Source: Vicinamibacterales bacterium
GTDB taxonomy: Bacteria > Acidobacteriota > Vicinamibacteria > Vicinamibacterales > 2-12-FULL-66-21
Assembly: GCA_036496585.1 (NCBI GenBank)
Contig: DASXLB010000010.1
Span: 1-64,000, forward strand
Direction: 5' to 3'
Length of the DNA: 64,000 bases
The notes beneath the pieces are model-generated. The model saw nothing but the letters and a program-made list of their open reading frames with translations. It had not been told where the DNA came from and did not search any database. Below are positions 32,187 to 40,648 of this stretch, piece after piece. Within the stretch, counting starts at the first letter, position 1, and each line of letters begins with the position of its first letter. Position numbers and translations under genes: made by a program.

Positions 32187-34697
32187 ATGCCCGACACGCT
32201 CCTCCGCGACATCCGGATCGGCCTTCGTGTGCTGGTGAAGGAACGCTCCTTCTGCGCGCTGGCGGTGCTTGTCCTGGCGCTTGGGATCAGCGCTGTGACG
32301 ACCATGTTCGGTGTCGTCAACGGCGTCATGCTGCGCGGGTTTTCGTTCCCCAACGCCGAGCGGCTCGTCAGCCTCAACTTCATCGACCCCTCGACGGCCA
32401 CGTTCTTCGGAGTCAACGGCCAGGTCTCGTCGATGGACTTCGACGAACTGCGCCCGGGGCAGCGCTCGTACGACGCGCTGGCCGCCTATCTGAACGGCTC
32501 GACCGTCAACGTCACCGTCAACGGCCACCCGCAGCGGTACACGGGCGCCTACGTGACGGAGGACTTTCTCCGGATCCTCGGCGTGTCGCCGATGATGGGC
32601 CGCGATTTCACCGGCGCCGACAACCAGCCGAATGCCGGCAAGGTGGCAATCATCGGCTACGGCATCTGGCAGCGCGACTTCGGCGGCGCCGCCGACATCG
32701 TCGGCAAGGGCGTCCGGATCAACGGCAAACCGGCGACCGTGATCGGCGTCATGGGAAAGGGCTTCGCTTTCCCGACCAACGAAGAGATCTGGATTCCGCT
32801 CTACAGCGAGTTCCCGCCCAAGCAGCGCAACGATCCGGCAGCGGTGAATCCGTCGGTGCTGGCGCTGCTCAAGTCGGACGTCTCGCTCGACCAGGCGAAC
32901 GCGGAGGCGACGACGCTCGCCCGGCGCTTCGCCGCCGCGTATCCCGAAACCAACAAGTCGTTCAACACCGGCCAGGTGCAGCCGCTCCTCAACGTCTTCA
33001 CGGGCGCGGCGCTGCGCGGCACGATGTGGACGATGCTGGGCTTCTGCGTCGGCGTGCTGCTCATCGCCTGCGTCAACGTGATGAACATGCAGTTCGCGCG
33101 GGCGACGCTGCGGGCCAAGGAGCTGGCGGTGCGCTCGTCGCTCGGCGCCTCGCGCGGGCGCATCGTCCGGCAGATGTTGACCGAGAGCCTGCTGATCGCG
33201 GGGATCGGCGCCGTCGTCGGGGTAGCGCTGGCCTACGGCGCGACCGACTGGCTCGGCGCCACCGTCCGGAATCTCGACAATCCGCCGCCGTCGTGGATTA
33301 CGTTCGACATCGACCGCAGGGTGCTCGCCTTTACCGTGCTCTCGACGCTGGCGGCGGCGGTCGTCTCAGGCCTGTTGCCGGCGCTGCTGTCGTCCCGCGC
33401 CAACGCCGTTGAGGTGCTGCGCGACGCCGGCCGCGGAAACACGAGCCGCAGCGTCTCGCTGCTGTCCCGCGGGCTGGTGGTCTTCCAGATCGTGGTGACC
33501 TGCGTGCTGCTCGTCGGGTCGCTGCTGCAGATGCGGTCGATCACCAAGCAGCAGACGATCGACTACGGCTACGACACGTCGGGACTGCTCTCGGCGCGGA
33601 TGGGCCTGATGGAAGGAGACTACCCGACGCCCGAGTCGCGCCAGATCTTCTACGAGCGGCTGGTCCGGCACTTCGAGGCGGACCCGCAGGTGGAGGCGGT
33701 CGGGCTCACGAACCGGTTCCGCATGGTGTTCGCGGGCAACGGCCCGATCGAGATCGAGGGCCGGACCTATCGTGAGAACCGCGATCGTCCAAACGCCAAT
33801 TTCGAGCAGGTGAGCAGTGGTTTCTTCAGCGTGACCGGGCAGAAGCTGCTCGAGGGGCGCACCTTCACGCGGGACGATCTCGACGCACGGGAGCCTGTCG
33901 CCATCGTCAATGCCGCGTTCGCGCACAAACACTTCGGCAACGAAAGCCCGCTCGGGCGCCACTTCCGGACCGTCGCCGGCAACGGCCGCCAGTTCGGTCC
34001 CTGGCGCGCGATCGTCGGCGTGGTCACGACGATCCGCATGCTTGGACCGTTCAACAATCCCGGCGTGGACGAGACCGGTTTCTACGTGCCCTTCTATGCC
34101 AATCCGTTCGGACCGGTGCAGCCGGGGCCTTTCGTTGCCCAGTTCGCGACGATCGTGCTCAAGCCGCGCGGCGGGCAGCGTGCCGACGGCCTGGCGACGC
34201 ACCTGCGCCGCGAGATCGCGGGCGTCGACGCCAACCTACCGCTTTACTTCGTCGGTACGCCCCAGACGCAGATCGCGGGATTCGTGGGCCAGAACCGGAT
34301 CATCGCGATGATGTTCACGACGTTCGGCGCGGTGGCGATGCTGCTGGCCGCGGTCGGGATGTACGGAGTCATGTCGTTCTCGGTCAACCAGCGGCGGCAG
34401 GAGTTCGGCGTGCGGATGGCGCTCGGGGCGCATTACACGCGCATCCTGCAGATGGTGCTGCGTCAGGGGGCCGTTCAGCTCGCCGTCGGGCTCGCGCTCG
34501 GGCTCGGCGCCGCGTTCGCGCTTGCCACGGCGCTTGGCTCCGCCGTGCAGAACATCCTCTTCGGCGTGAGCGCTCACGATCCGCTGACCTTCGGTTCGGT
34601 GACCGCGCTCGTGACTCTCGTGTCGCTGGTGGCGACCCTCGTTCCGGCGCAGCGGGCGACGCGCGTCGATCCGATGATCGCGTTGAGAGCCGAGTGA
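32187..34697 (+). CDS. ADOP-type ABC transporter permease (MacB/FtsX fold), no ATPase partner
   Basis: The product has 836 residues. A first MacB-like half has TM1 (LAVLVLALGISAVTTMFGVVNG), a periplasmic MacB_PCD domain and then FtsX TM helices (MLGFCVGVLLIACVNVMNMQFARA). A second PCD plus FtsX repeat ends in FGAVAMLLAAVGMYGVMSFSV and RATRVDPMIALRAE. The Pro-containing DP(M/I)xALRxE ending is typical of the acidobacterial duplicated orphan permeases (ADOP), which occur in many copies and lack an adjacent ATP-binding subunit. No ATPase gene is present here either. The cargo is unknown; mechanotransmission or lipoprotein/peptide export is possible by analogy with MacB. Confidence 0.88.
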   Translation: MPDTLLRDIRIGLRVLVKERSFCALAVLVLALGISAVTTMFGVVNGVMLRGFSFPNAERLVSLNFIDPSTATFFGVNGQVSSMDFDELRPGQRSYDALAAYLNGSTVNVTVNGHPQRYTGAYVTEDFLRILGVSPMMGRDFTGADNQPNAGKVAIIGYGIWQRDFGGAADIVGKGVRINGKPATVIGVMGKGFAFPTNEEIWIPLYSEFPPKQRNDPAAVNPSVLALLKSDVSLDQANAEATTLARRFAAAYPETNKSFNTGQVQPLLNVFTGAALRGTMWTMLGFCVGVLLIACVNVMNMQFARATLRAKELAVRSSLGASRGRIVRQMLTESLLIAGIGAVVGVALAYGATDWLGATVRNLDNPPPSWITFDIDRRVLAFTVLSTLAAAVVSGLLPALLSSRANAVEVLRDAGRGNTSRSVSLLSRGLVVFQIVVTCVLLVGSLLQMRSITKQQTIDYGYDTSGLLSARMGLMEGDYPTPESRQIFYERLVRHFEADPQVEAVGLTNRFRMVFAGNGPIEIEGRTYRENRDRPNANFEQVSSGFFSVTGQKLLEGRTFTRDDLDAREPVAIVNAAFAHKHFGNESPLGRHFRTVAGNGRQFGPWRAIVGVVTTIRMLGPFNNPGVDETGFYVPFYANPFGPVQPGPFVAQFATIVLKPRGGQRADGLATHLRREIAGVDANLPLYFVGTPQTQIAGFVGQNRIIAMMFTTFGAVAMLLAAVGMYGVMSFSVNQRRQEFGVRMALGAHYTRILQMVLRQGAVQLAVGLALGLGAAFALATALGSAVQNILFGVSAHDPLTFGSVTALVTLVSLVATLVPAQRATRVDPMIALRAE

Positions 34698-34751
34698 GAG
34701 CCGACGCGCCCTCGCCACTCGTCTGAGCGACGAAAAGCCGAGGCCCCGCCG

Positions 34752-37700
34752 CTACGCCGCGCGCGACAGCGCCCGATACGCCAGCGGCACGAGATAGAGC
34801 GTCACGAACGTCGATAAGGTCAGGCCGCCGATCACTGCAATGGCCAGCGGCCGCTGCAGCTCGGCGCCGGCGCCCAGTCCCAGCGCCAGCGGCAGCAGGC
34901 CGAAGAGCGTGCACAACGTCGTCATCAGAATCGGCCGCAGCCGCACTCGTCCGGCGATCTCGAGCGATTCGGTGAACGGACGTCCCTCGTCGCGCAGGCG
35001 GTGGGCGTAGTCGATGAGCACGATGCCGTTCTTCACCACGAGCCCGACCAGCAGAATCAAACCCATCGCCGACGAGACATTGAGCACGGTACCGGTGAGC
35101 AGCAGCAGCGCGAACGCGCCGCCGAGCGACAGTGGCGCGGCGAGCAGGATCAGCACGGCCGGCAGGAAGCGGCGGAACTGCACGACGAGGATGACGAAGA
35201 CCAGCGACGCCGCGATCGCGAACACGGTCAGCAGCTCCCGGAACGACTGCCGCTGCGCCTCGTACTGGCCGCCGACTTCCGTGCTGTAGCCGACCGGCAG
35301 CGTGAGCGTCGTGAGCTTCTGCTTGATCTCGGCCACGGCGCTGCCGAGGTCGCGGTCTTCGAGGCGGCCGGTGACGAGCGCCATCTGCCGCAGGTTCTCG
35401 CGGTCGAGGATGAGTTCCCCTTCAGTGGTCGTCGGCTGTGCCAGCGCGCTGAGCGGCGCGGCCCGTCCGTCGTCGGCGCGAATCGTCGTCGTCGCCATCC
35501 GCGCCGGATCGAGGCGATAAAGGTCCGGGTAGCGCACCCGGACGGGGATGGTTCGATCGGACAGGCGCAGTTCGGTCTTGACGTCCCCCAGCCACGCGTC
35601 GCTGAGCTGCTCCGACGCCTGAGTGATCGACAGCCCCAGGCGCCCGAGCGCGGCGCGATCGAACTGCCACGTTGTCTCCGGGTTGCCGCGGCGCACCCCG
35701 ACCACGTCAACGACACCCTTGGTGCCTTCGACCATCTTCTCGATCTGCTCGGAGATGTCGGCGAGCGTGTCGGGATCGTCGCCGAACACCTTCACCTCGA
35801 CGGGTTCGGCCGCCCCCTCGAGATCGCCGAGCATGTCCTGCAACAGCTGCACGAACTCGATGTCGAACGCCGGCACGGTCTCGGTCAGCTTGCCGCGGAG
35901 CTCCTCGATTACCTGGTCAGCCGATCGGCGCGATTTCGGCGGCTTGAGGCGGACGAGGATGTCCCCCTTGGTCTGCTCCGTCGCGAACAGCCCCAGCTCG
36001 GTGCCGGTCCGTCGCGTGTAGGCCGCGATGTCTGGCGTGTCGTGCAGGATCGCCTCGATCTTCTTCACGTCCTTGTCGATTTCGTCGAGGGCGGTGCCGG
36101 CCGGGGCGTTGTAGTCGATGACGAAGCCCCCCTCGTCGGCCTCTGGCAGGAAGCCGGTGCCGAGCCGCATGAAGAGGAGACCGCCTGCGATGGCGAGCAC
36201 CAGCGCGACGACGAGCCCGAGCGCGGGCCGGTGCATCGTCGAATCGAGCGTCCGGGAGTACGTGCGCTCGAGCAGGCCGGCTTCGTGTGCGGGCGGCTTC
36301 TCCGCCGTGCCCGAGCGGCGGCGCGCCGCGATGCGGGCCAGCAGCGGGATCAGCGTCAGGGCCTGCACGAGCGAAATGAGCACCGCCGCGGCAAGCGTGA
36401 TCGACAGGGACTTGAAGAACTGGCCGACCACGCCCGACAGCATGCCGAGCGGCAGGAACACCACGACGGTCGTCAGTGTCGATCCAACGACCGGCGCCAT
36501 GATTTCCTGCATCGCCAGGCCCACCGACGCGGCCGGCTGCTCGCCGCGATCGAGGTGCCGGTAGATGTTCTCGACAACGACCACCGCGTCGTCGATGACC
36601 AGCCCGATGGCGACCGCGAGGCCGCCCATCGACATGACGTTGATCGTCTGCCCGACCCAGCGCATGACCAGGAACGTCGTCATGATCGTCAGCGGCAGCG
36701 TCACCGAGGCGACGAACGTCAGCCGCCAGTCCTGCAGGAACACCAGCAGCACGATGACCGCGAGAACCGCACCGATCAGGATGGCGTCGCGGACGTTGAC
36801 GATCGCCTCGGTGACGAACTCGGCGAGGTCGTAGGTCTTCGAGATCGTCAGCCCGCTCGGCAGCGACTTGGCGAGATCGTTGAGCACGGTCTCGACGCCG
36901 GCGCGCACGTCGAGGATGTTGGCGCCAATCTGCTGCGAGATGCTGATATTGGCGGCGACCTTGCCGTCGCCGCTGACCAGCGACATGCGGTCGGGTGCGC
37001 CGCGCTCGACCGTCGCGACGTCGGCGACGCGGATCGTCGTGCCCCCCTTGACCACCAGGGGTGTGGCGGGAATGTCTTCGATCCCTTTCCACATGCCAGA
37101 GGCGAGGACGAGATGGAGGAGCCCGCCCTGTGCGTAGCGTCCGACCGGCGCGAGGGCGTTGGCCGCCTGCAGCGAGTCGGCGACGTTGCCGATCGTCAGG
37201 CCGGCAGCGGTCAAGCGGGCGGGATCGGCGATCACCTCGATTTCCGGCTGATCGCTCGAGAGGACCTCGACGTTGCCGACGCCGGGCACGCGCGACAGCG
37301 CCGGCCGCATCACGTAGAAGCCGTAATCGTAGAGATCCGCGGCCGGCAGGCCGCCGGTGAGGTTCACGCTCAGGAATGGAAACGCCGAGGGCGTCAGACG
37401 ATCGACCGTGAGATCGAGGTCGGGCGGCAACGACGATCGGGCCTCGGCGATGCGGCCCTGCGCCTGCTGCAGCGCCAGCACCATGTCGGTCGCCGGGTCG
37501 AACTGCGCCGAGATCTCGGTCGAGCCGCGGAAGGTCTTCGAGCGGACGCGGCGGATGCCAGGCACTTCGAGCAGCGCCTGTTCGATGGGCCGCGTCACCG
37601 TCAGCATCATCGTCTTGGCGGGCAGGCTGCCGGCGTGGCCGATCACGGCGACGCGCGGAAAGACCAGCGGGGGATAGATGTCGCTCGGCAGCTGGAAGGC

Positions 37701-37784
37701 GGAATACAGGCCGGCAGCAGCCAGCAGGCCGGTGATGACGACAATCGCGCGCCCGTAGCGCTCGACGAAGGCCGCGAGGTTCAT
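34752..37784 (-). CDS. RND efflux transporter, inner-membrane pump
   Basis: The product has 1010 residues, the normal length for an RND pump. It has the expected duplicated plan: TM1 (AIVVITGLLAAAGLYSAF), a porter region (SRVPGVGNVEVLSSDQPEIEV), TM2-6, a second large loop and TM7-12. TM4 carries the adjacent acidic pair Asp398-Asp399 (GLVIDDAVVVVENIYRHL), the proton-relay pattern of HAE/hydrophobe pumps rather than the metal-pump DGA type. It assembles with the adaptor and outer-membrane channel encoded directly upstream, so it exports substrates from the periplasm using proton influx. Its ATG overlaps the adaptor stop. Substrates are unknown. Confidence 0.93.
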   Translation of the reverse strand: MNLAAFVERYGRAIVVITGLLAAAGLYSAFQLPSDIYPPLVFPRVAVIGHAGSLPAKTMMLTVTRPIEQALLEVPGIRRVRSKTFRGSTEISAQFDPATDMVLALQQAQGRIAEARSSLPPDLDLTVDRLTPSAFPFLSVNLTGGLPAADLYDYGFYVMRPALSRVPGVGNVEVLSSDQPEIEVIADPARLTAAGLTIGNVADSLQAANALAPVGRYAQGGLLHLVLASGMWKGIEDIPATPLVVKGGTTIRVADVATVERGAPDRMSLVSGDGKVAANISISQQIGANILDVRAGVETVLNDLAKSLPSGLTISKTYDLAEFVTEAIVNVRDAILIGAVLAVIVLLVFLQDWRLTFVASVTLPLTIMTTFLVMRWVGQTINVMSMGGLAVAIGLVIDDAVVVVENIYRHLDRGEQPAASVGLAMQEIMAPVVGSTLTTVVVFLPLGMLSGVVGQFFKSLSITLAAAVLISLVQALTLIPLLARIAARRRSGTAEKPPAHEAGLLERTYSRTLDSTMHRPALGLVVALVLAIAGGLLFMRLGTGFLPEADEGGFVIDYNAPAGTALDEIDKDVKKIEAILHDTPDIAAYTRRTGTELGLFATEQTKGDILVRLKPPKSRRSADQVIEELRGKLTETVPAFDIEFVQLLQDMLGDLEGAAEPVEVKVFGDDPDTLADISEQIEKMVEGTKGVVDVVGVRRGNPETTWQFDRAALGRLGLSITQASEQLSDAWLGDVKTELRLSDRTIPVRVRYPDLYRLDPARMATTTIRADDGRAAPLSALAQPTTTEGELILDRENLRQMALVTGRLEDRDLGSAVAEIKQKLTTLTLPVGYSTEVGGQYEAQRQSFRELLTVFAIAASLVFVILVVQFRRFLPAVLILLAAPLSLGGAFALLLLTGTVLNVSSAMGLILLVGLVVKNGIVLIDYAHRLRDEGRPFTESLEIAGRVRLRPILMTTLCTLFGLLPLALGLGAGAELQRPLAIAVIGGLTLSTFVTLYLVPLAYRALSRAA

Positions 37785-38917
37785 TTCCCCTTCTCGTCCT
37801 TCTTGTCGTCCTTCTTGTCGTCGCCTTTCTTGTCGTCGTCTTTCGCGCCGGCCAATGCGATGTCGCCGCCGTCGGGCAGCTCCTGCTGTCCCTTGACGAT
37901 CACGGCGTCGCCCGCCTTGAGGCCTGCCGTCACCTCGACCTGCGTTGGTGTGGTCAACCCTGTGGTGATCTTTCGCTTGTGCGCCTTCTTGTCGGCCCCG
38001 GCGACCATGACGTACGAGTCGTCATCCTCGTGGAGCACGGCCTCGACCGGCACGACGAGCACGTCCTGGCGCTGCTCGGCGACGATCTCGACGCGCACCG
38101 GCGTGCCAGCCGCCAGCTTCGTCGCGGTGACGAACGAGATGCGGACGTCGGCGGAGACGCCGGTCGGATCCACCACGGCGGGGCGGCTCAGCACCTTGCC
38201 CGCTTCCGGGTCGTCGGCGCCCGGCACGGCGATTTGCACCGGGCGGCCGATCTGGACGCGCGCCAGATCGGCGATCGCGACCGACGCCACGACCTGCAGC
38301 TTGTTCGGATCGATGACGCGGAGGATGACGTCGCTGGTGGAGGCGTCGACGATGTCGCCTGGATTGTGGGCGCGCCTGGCGATGACGCCAGGAAACGTGG
38401 CGCGCACGACCGTCCGCGCTTCGATCGCGCCGGCGTTCTGCAGCGCGGCTTGTGCCTGCCCAACCGCGGCTTGTGCTTCGGCGAAGTCGCGCTGCGCGTC
38501 CTCGAGCTCCTTCTGCGCCGCGACCCCATGTTGGACCAGCGTCGTCAGGCGCGTGACCGAAGCCTGCGCGTTCTGGACGTGGGCTTCCGCGGTTGCCACC
38601 TCGCCTCGCCGTGTCGCGACATCGGTGTGGAGCGACGGAATGTCGAATCGCACGAGCAGGTCGCCCGTCTGGACGCGGTCGCCTTCGGCTTTCGGCATCT
38701 CGGCGATGCGGCCGTGCTCGGGGGCGGTAATCGTCCAGTCGGCGCCCGGAGCGGCGGCGACGACGCCCGTGGCCGAGACGACGCCTGCGAGCGTCTGCGG
38801 CGCGAGCGTCACGGTCGTGACCGGCGCGGCCGCCTTCGTCTCGACTTGTTCGACGGCCGGTTTCGTGCAGCTCCAGAAGAGCAGCGCAGGAGCGATGACG
38901 AGGGCGGTCGTTCTCAT
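37781..38917 (-). CDS. RND periplasmic adaptor (HlyD/MFP family), lipoprotein
   Basis: The product has 378 residues. The N-terminus has a lipobox (LLFWSC), which anchors it in the inner membrane. The domain order is normal: a lipoyl half (TITAPEHGRIAEMPKAEGDRVQTGDLLVRFD), an alpha-helical hairpin (VATAEAHVQNAQASVTRL ... AQAALQNAGAIEA), the second lipoyl half (ARTVVRATFPGVIARRAHNPGDIV), then beta-barrel and membrane-proximal domains. It ends in a very lysine/aspartate-rich tail of about 22 residues (repeats of KKDD and KKGDD). The gene overlaps both operon neighbours by 4 nt, showing tight coupling. Confidence 0.92.
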   Translation of the reverse strand: MRTTALVIAPALLFWSCTKPAVEQVETKAAAPVTTVTLAPQTLAGVVSATGVVAAAPGADWTITAPEHGRIAEMPKAEGDRVQTGDLLVRFDIPSLHTDVATRRGEVATAEAHVQNAQASVTRLTTLVQHGVAAQKELEDAQRDFAEAQAAVGQAQAALQNAGAIEARTVVRATFPGVIARRAHNPGDIVDASTSDVILRVIDPNKLQVVASVAIADLARVQIGRPVQIAVPGADDPEAGKVLSRPAVVDPTGVSADVRISFVTATKLAAGTPVRVEIVAEQRQDVLVVPVEAVLHEDDDSYVMVAGADKKAHKRKITTGLTTPTQVEVTAGLKAGDAVIVKGQQELPDGGDIALAGAKDDDKKGDDKKDDKKDEKGK

Positions 38918-40131
38918 TTGATCGGCGTTCCCATCGCGCGTTCGAGATCGGCCAGCGCGTGCTGATAGTCGAGTCCGGCCTGCAGCGCGCGCTGGCGCAC
39001 GTCGCGCGCCGCCTGGACGGTCTGCAGGTAGGCCGGCAGGCCGGTCTGGCCGGCGCGGTACGACTCGTCGGCCATCTGTTCCACCTGCTGCGAGGCGGGC
39101 AGGATCTCGCTCAGATAGCGATCGACGGTTCGCTTGGCGGCGGCGGCACGGCTGAGCGCCGAGGCGACGGCGCCGGTGATGGCGGCGATCCGCGCGTCGC
39201 GATCCGCTTCGGCGCGGTGGACGGTGGCGTCGGCCGCGGCGACGTCGGCTTTCCCGGTCGTGAAGATCGGCAGCGCGACGTTGGCTCCAAGCCGCCAGCC
39301 AGTGGTGAATTCGCCTGGGGCGTCGTAGGTGAGTGCGCCCATGACCGAGGGATCTGGACGGCGCATCGCGCGGGTCAGGCTGGCGCGCGCGCGGGCCTCC
39401 TCGATCTGGGTCTGCAGCACGTGCAGCTCGGCGTTGCCGGCGAGCGTCTGCTGCGTCGCCGCCTCGAGCGTCGGCAGCGGCGCCGACTCCAGCGGCTCGG
39501 TGAGCGCGGGGACGGCGTCGAGCGGGTAGGCGAGCAGCGCATTCAGCTCGGCGCGCGCCGCCGTGGCGTCTCCCTGTGCGGCGCCGACCTCGTTGCTCGC
39601 CTGCGCCAGCGTCAGGCCGGCCTGCAGGGCCTCCAGCCGCGGCGCCGCGCCGGTCTGGAACCGTTCCTGCGCGGCATCGCGCGCGCGCGTGGCGAGCTGT
39701 TCGAGCTGCTGGGCGATGGTGATGCGGCGTTCGGCGGCGACTGCCTCGAAGTAGGCGCGGCGGACGTCGGCACGCAGGTCCGCATTGATGCGCGCGGTCT
39801 CCGCGTCGGTCACGGCGAGCGTCGCATTGGCCAGGTCGAGGCGGCGTTGCCGCTTGCCCGAGATCTCGAGCGGCAGCGTTCCGGTGAACGCCCAGTGTGG
39901 CGTCTCCTTGTCGTACTCGAACGCGAGATCGGGGTTCGGGCGCTGGCGGGCCACGTCGAGCCCGGCGACGTCGATGGCCCGAGCCGCCCGAGCCGCCACC
40001 GCGGCCGGGCTGGCGTCCGCGGCGCGCGCCAGCGCGTCCGCCAGGGACAGTGCGGCGGCCGGCGCCGGCGCTTGTCCCTGAAGAACCGCCGCCGACAGGA
40101 ACCCGACCACGGCGACGAGCGGCATCCTCAC
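38914..40131 (-). CDS. Outer-membrane efflux channel, TolC/CzcC family
   Basis: The product has 405 residues and a signal peptide (VAVVGFLSAAVLQGQAPA). Two outer-membrane efflux protein repeats are visible. The first starts LSLADALARAADASPAAVAARA and includes RQRPNPDLAFEYD and the long tunnel helices (DAETARINADLRADVRRAYFEAVAAE). The second starts GWRLGANVALPIFTTGKADVAAADATVHRAEADR. The length and the NP(D)L motif fit the CzcC/CusC-like branch. As a trimer it would complete the tripartite pump with the two downstream products. It is the first gene of the operon; its ATG is 16 nt after the pseudo-receiver gene, so all four could be co-transcribed. Confidence 0.92.
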   Translation of the reverse strand: MRMPLVAVVGFLSAAVLQGQAPAPAAALSLADALARAADASPAAVAARAARAIDVAGLDVARQRPNPDLAFEYDKETPHWAFTGTLPLEISGKRQRRLDLANATLAVTDAETARINADLRADVRRAYFEAVAAERRITIAQQLEQLATRARDAAQERFQTGAAPRLEALQAGLTLAQASNEVGAAQGDATAARAELNALLAYPLDAVPALTEPLESAPLPTLEAATQQTLAGNAELHVLQTQIEEARARASLTRAMRRPDPSVMGALTYDAPGEFTTGWRLGANVALPIFTTGKADVAAADATVHRAEADRDARIAAITGAVASALSRAAAAKRTVDRYLSEILPASQQVEQMADESYRAGQTGLPAYLQTVQAARDVRQRALQAGLDYQHALADLERAMGTPIK

Positions 40132-40147
40132 CGGACGTCCGCTCCGA

Positions 40148-40534
40148 TCACTTTCCGCGCAGGGCGCGGCGGATCTCTTCGATCATCAATTGCGGGGCAT
40201 CGTTCTCTGGCGTCAGCGTCACCATCGGGATGTCGCCGAGCGCAGGGTCGGTCGCCATGTGCGCGCGCAGCGCCGCCTCGTCCTTGAGCCGCGCCACGAT
40301 CAGGGTGGGGTGCAGGGACGTCATCACCTTGACCGCTTCGTCGACCGAGTGGGCCGGAGCCACGGCGAAGCGTAAACGGGCGAGGATCGCCACGCAGCGC
40401 GCCCCGCTGTTCGCGTCGTCGTCTGCCACCAGCACCAGGGGCGCGTAGCCCTGCAAGTCTTCCGGCCGCCGTCCGCCGCGCGGGTTGTCTCGCCGGTCGG
40501 AGTGACGCCGGCGTTCGAGAGATGTGTCGCTCAT
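40148..40534 (-). CDS. Degenerate (pseudo-)receiver domain protein
   Basis: The product has 128 residues. An Arg-rich N-terminus (SLERRRHSDRRDNPRGGRR) precedes a CheY-like fold (LVLVADDDANSGARCVAILARLRFAVAPAHSVDEAVKVM). The acidic cluster Asp38-40 is present and the Thr (VTLTPEND) is kept. At the phosphoacceptor position, however, the chain reads LIVAR, with Ala81 where Asp is normally found, so classical phosphorylation is unlikely. It probably acts as a constitutive or ligand-gated binding module. The ATG at 40534 is preferred to an upstream ATG at 40585 because it follows the 'MSDTSLERRR' pattern and leaves room for a promoter. It sits just upstream of the RND operon. Confidence 0.7.
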   Translation of the reverse strand: MSDTSLERRRHSDRRDNPRGGRRPEDLQGYAPLVLVADDDANSGARCVAILARLRFAVAPAHSVDEAVKVMTSLHPTLIVARLKDEAALRAHMATDPALGDIPMVTLTPENDAPQLMIEEIRRALRGK

Positions 40535-40585
40535 TCGGGCGAATCTTACTACGCGGCATGGGTCTCCATCCTCTCCACCGGCCAA

Positions 40586-40624
40586 TGAACGTATGATGAC
40601 AGCCGACGTTCACTACGCTGTCAT
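40586..40624 (+). promoter_or_regulatory. Interlocked inverted repeats upstream of the second TonB receptor
   Basis: TGAACGT (40586-40592) pairs with ACGTTCA (40606-40612), and ATGACAGC (40596-40603) pairs with GCTGTCAT (40617-40624). The arms are in the order A-B-A'-B', so the two stems are mutually exclusive as simple hairpins or could form a pseudoknot. A TATGAT (40592-40597), a good -10 match, lies within the array, so overlapping operators are an alternative. The ATG of the receptor follows at 40649. Confidence 0.5.
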
Positions 40625-40648
40625 GTCCGCTGCGGCATAGTTTTGGCG

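Noticed and set aside
34718..34733. Terminator between the convergent ADOP and RND genes
   Set aside because: Only a 5-bp stem (TCGTC/GACGA) with a 5-nt loop; too weak to call.
35001..38921. A very long open frame (over 1300 codons) on the plus strand opposite the RND pump and adaptor
   Set aside because: The product is dominated by Arg, His, Asp and Glu with no domain. The opposite strand encodes a complete RND pump and adaptor with all family motifs. In GC-rich DNA antisense frames often stay open by chance.
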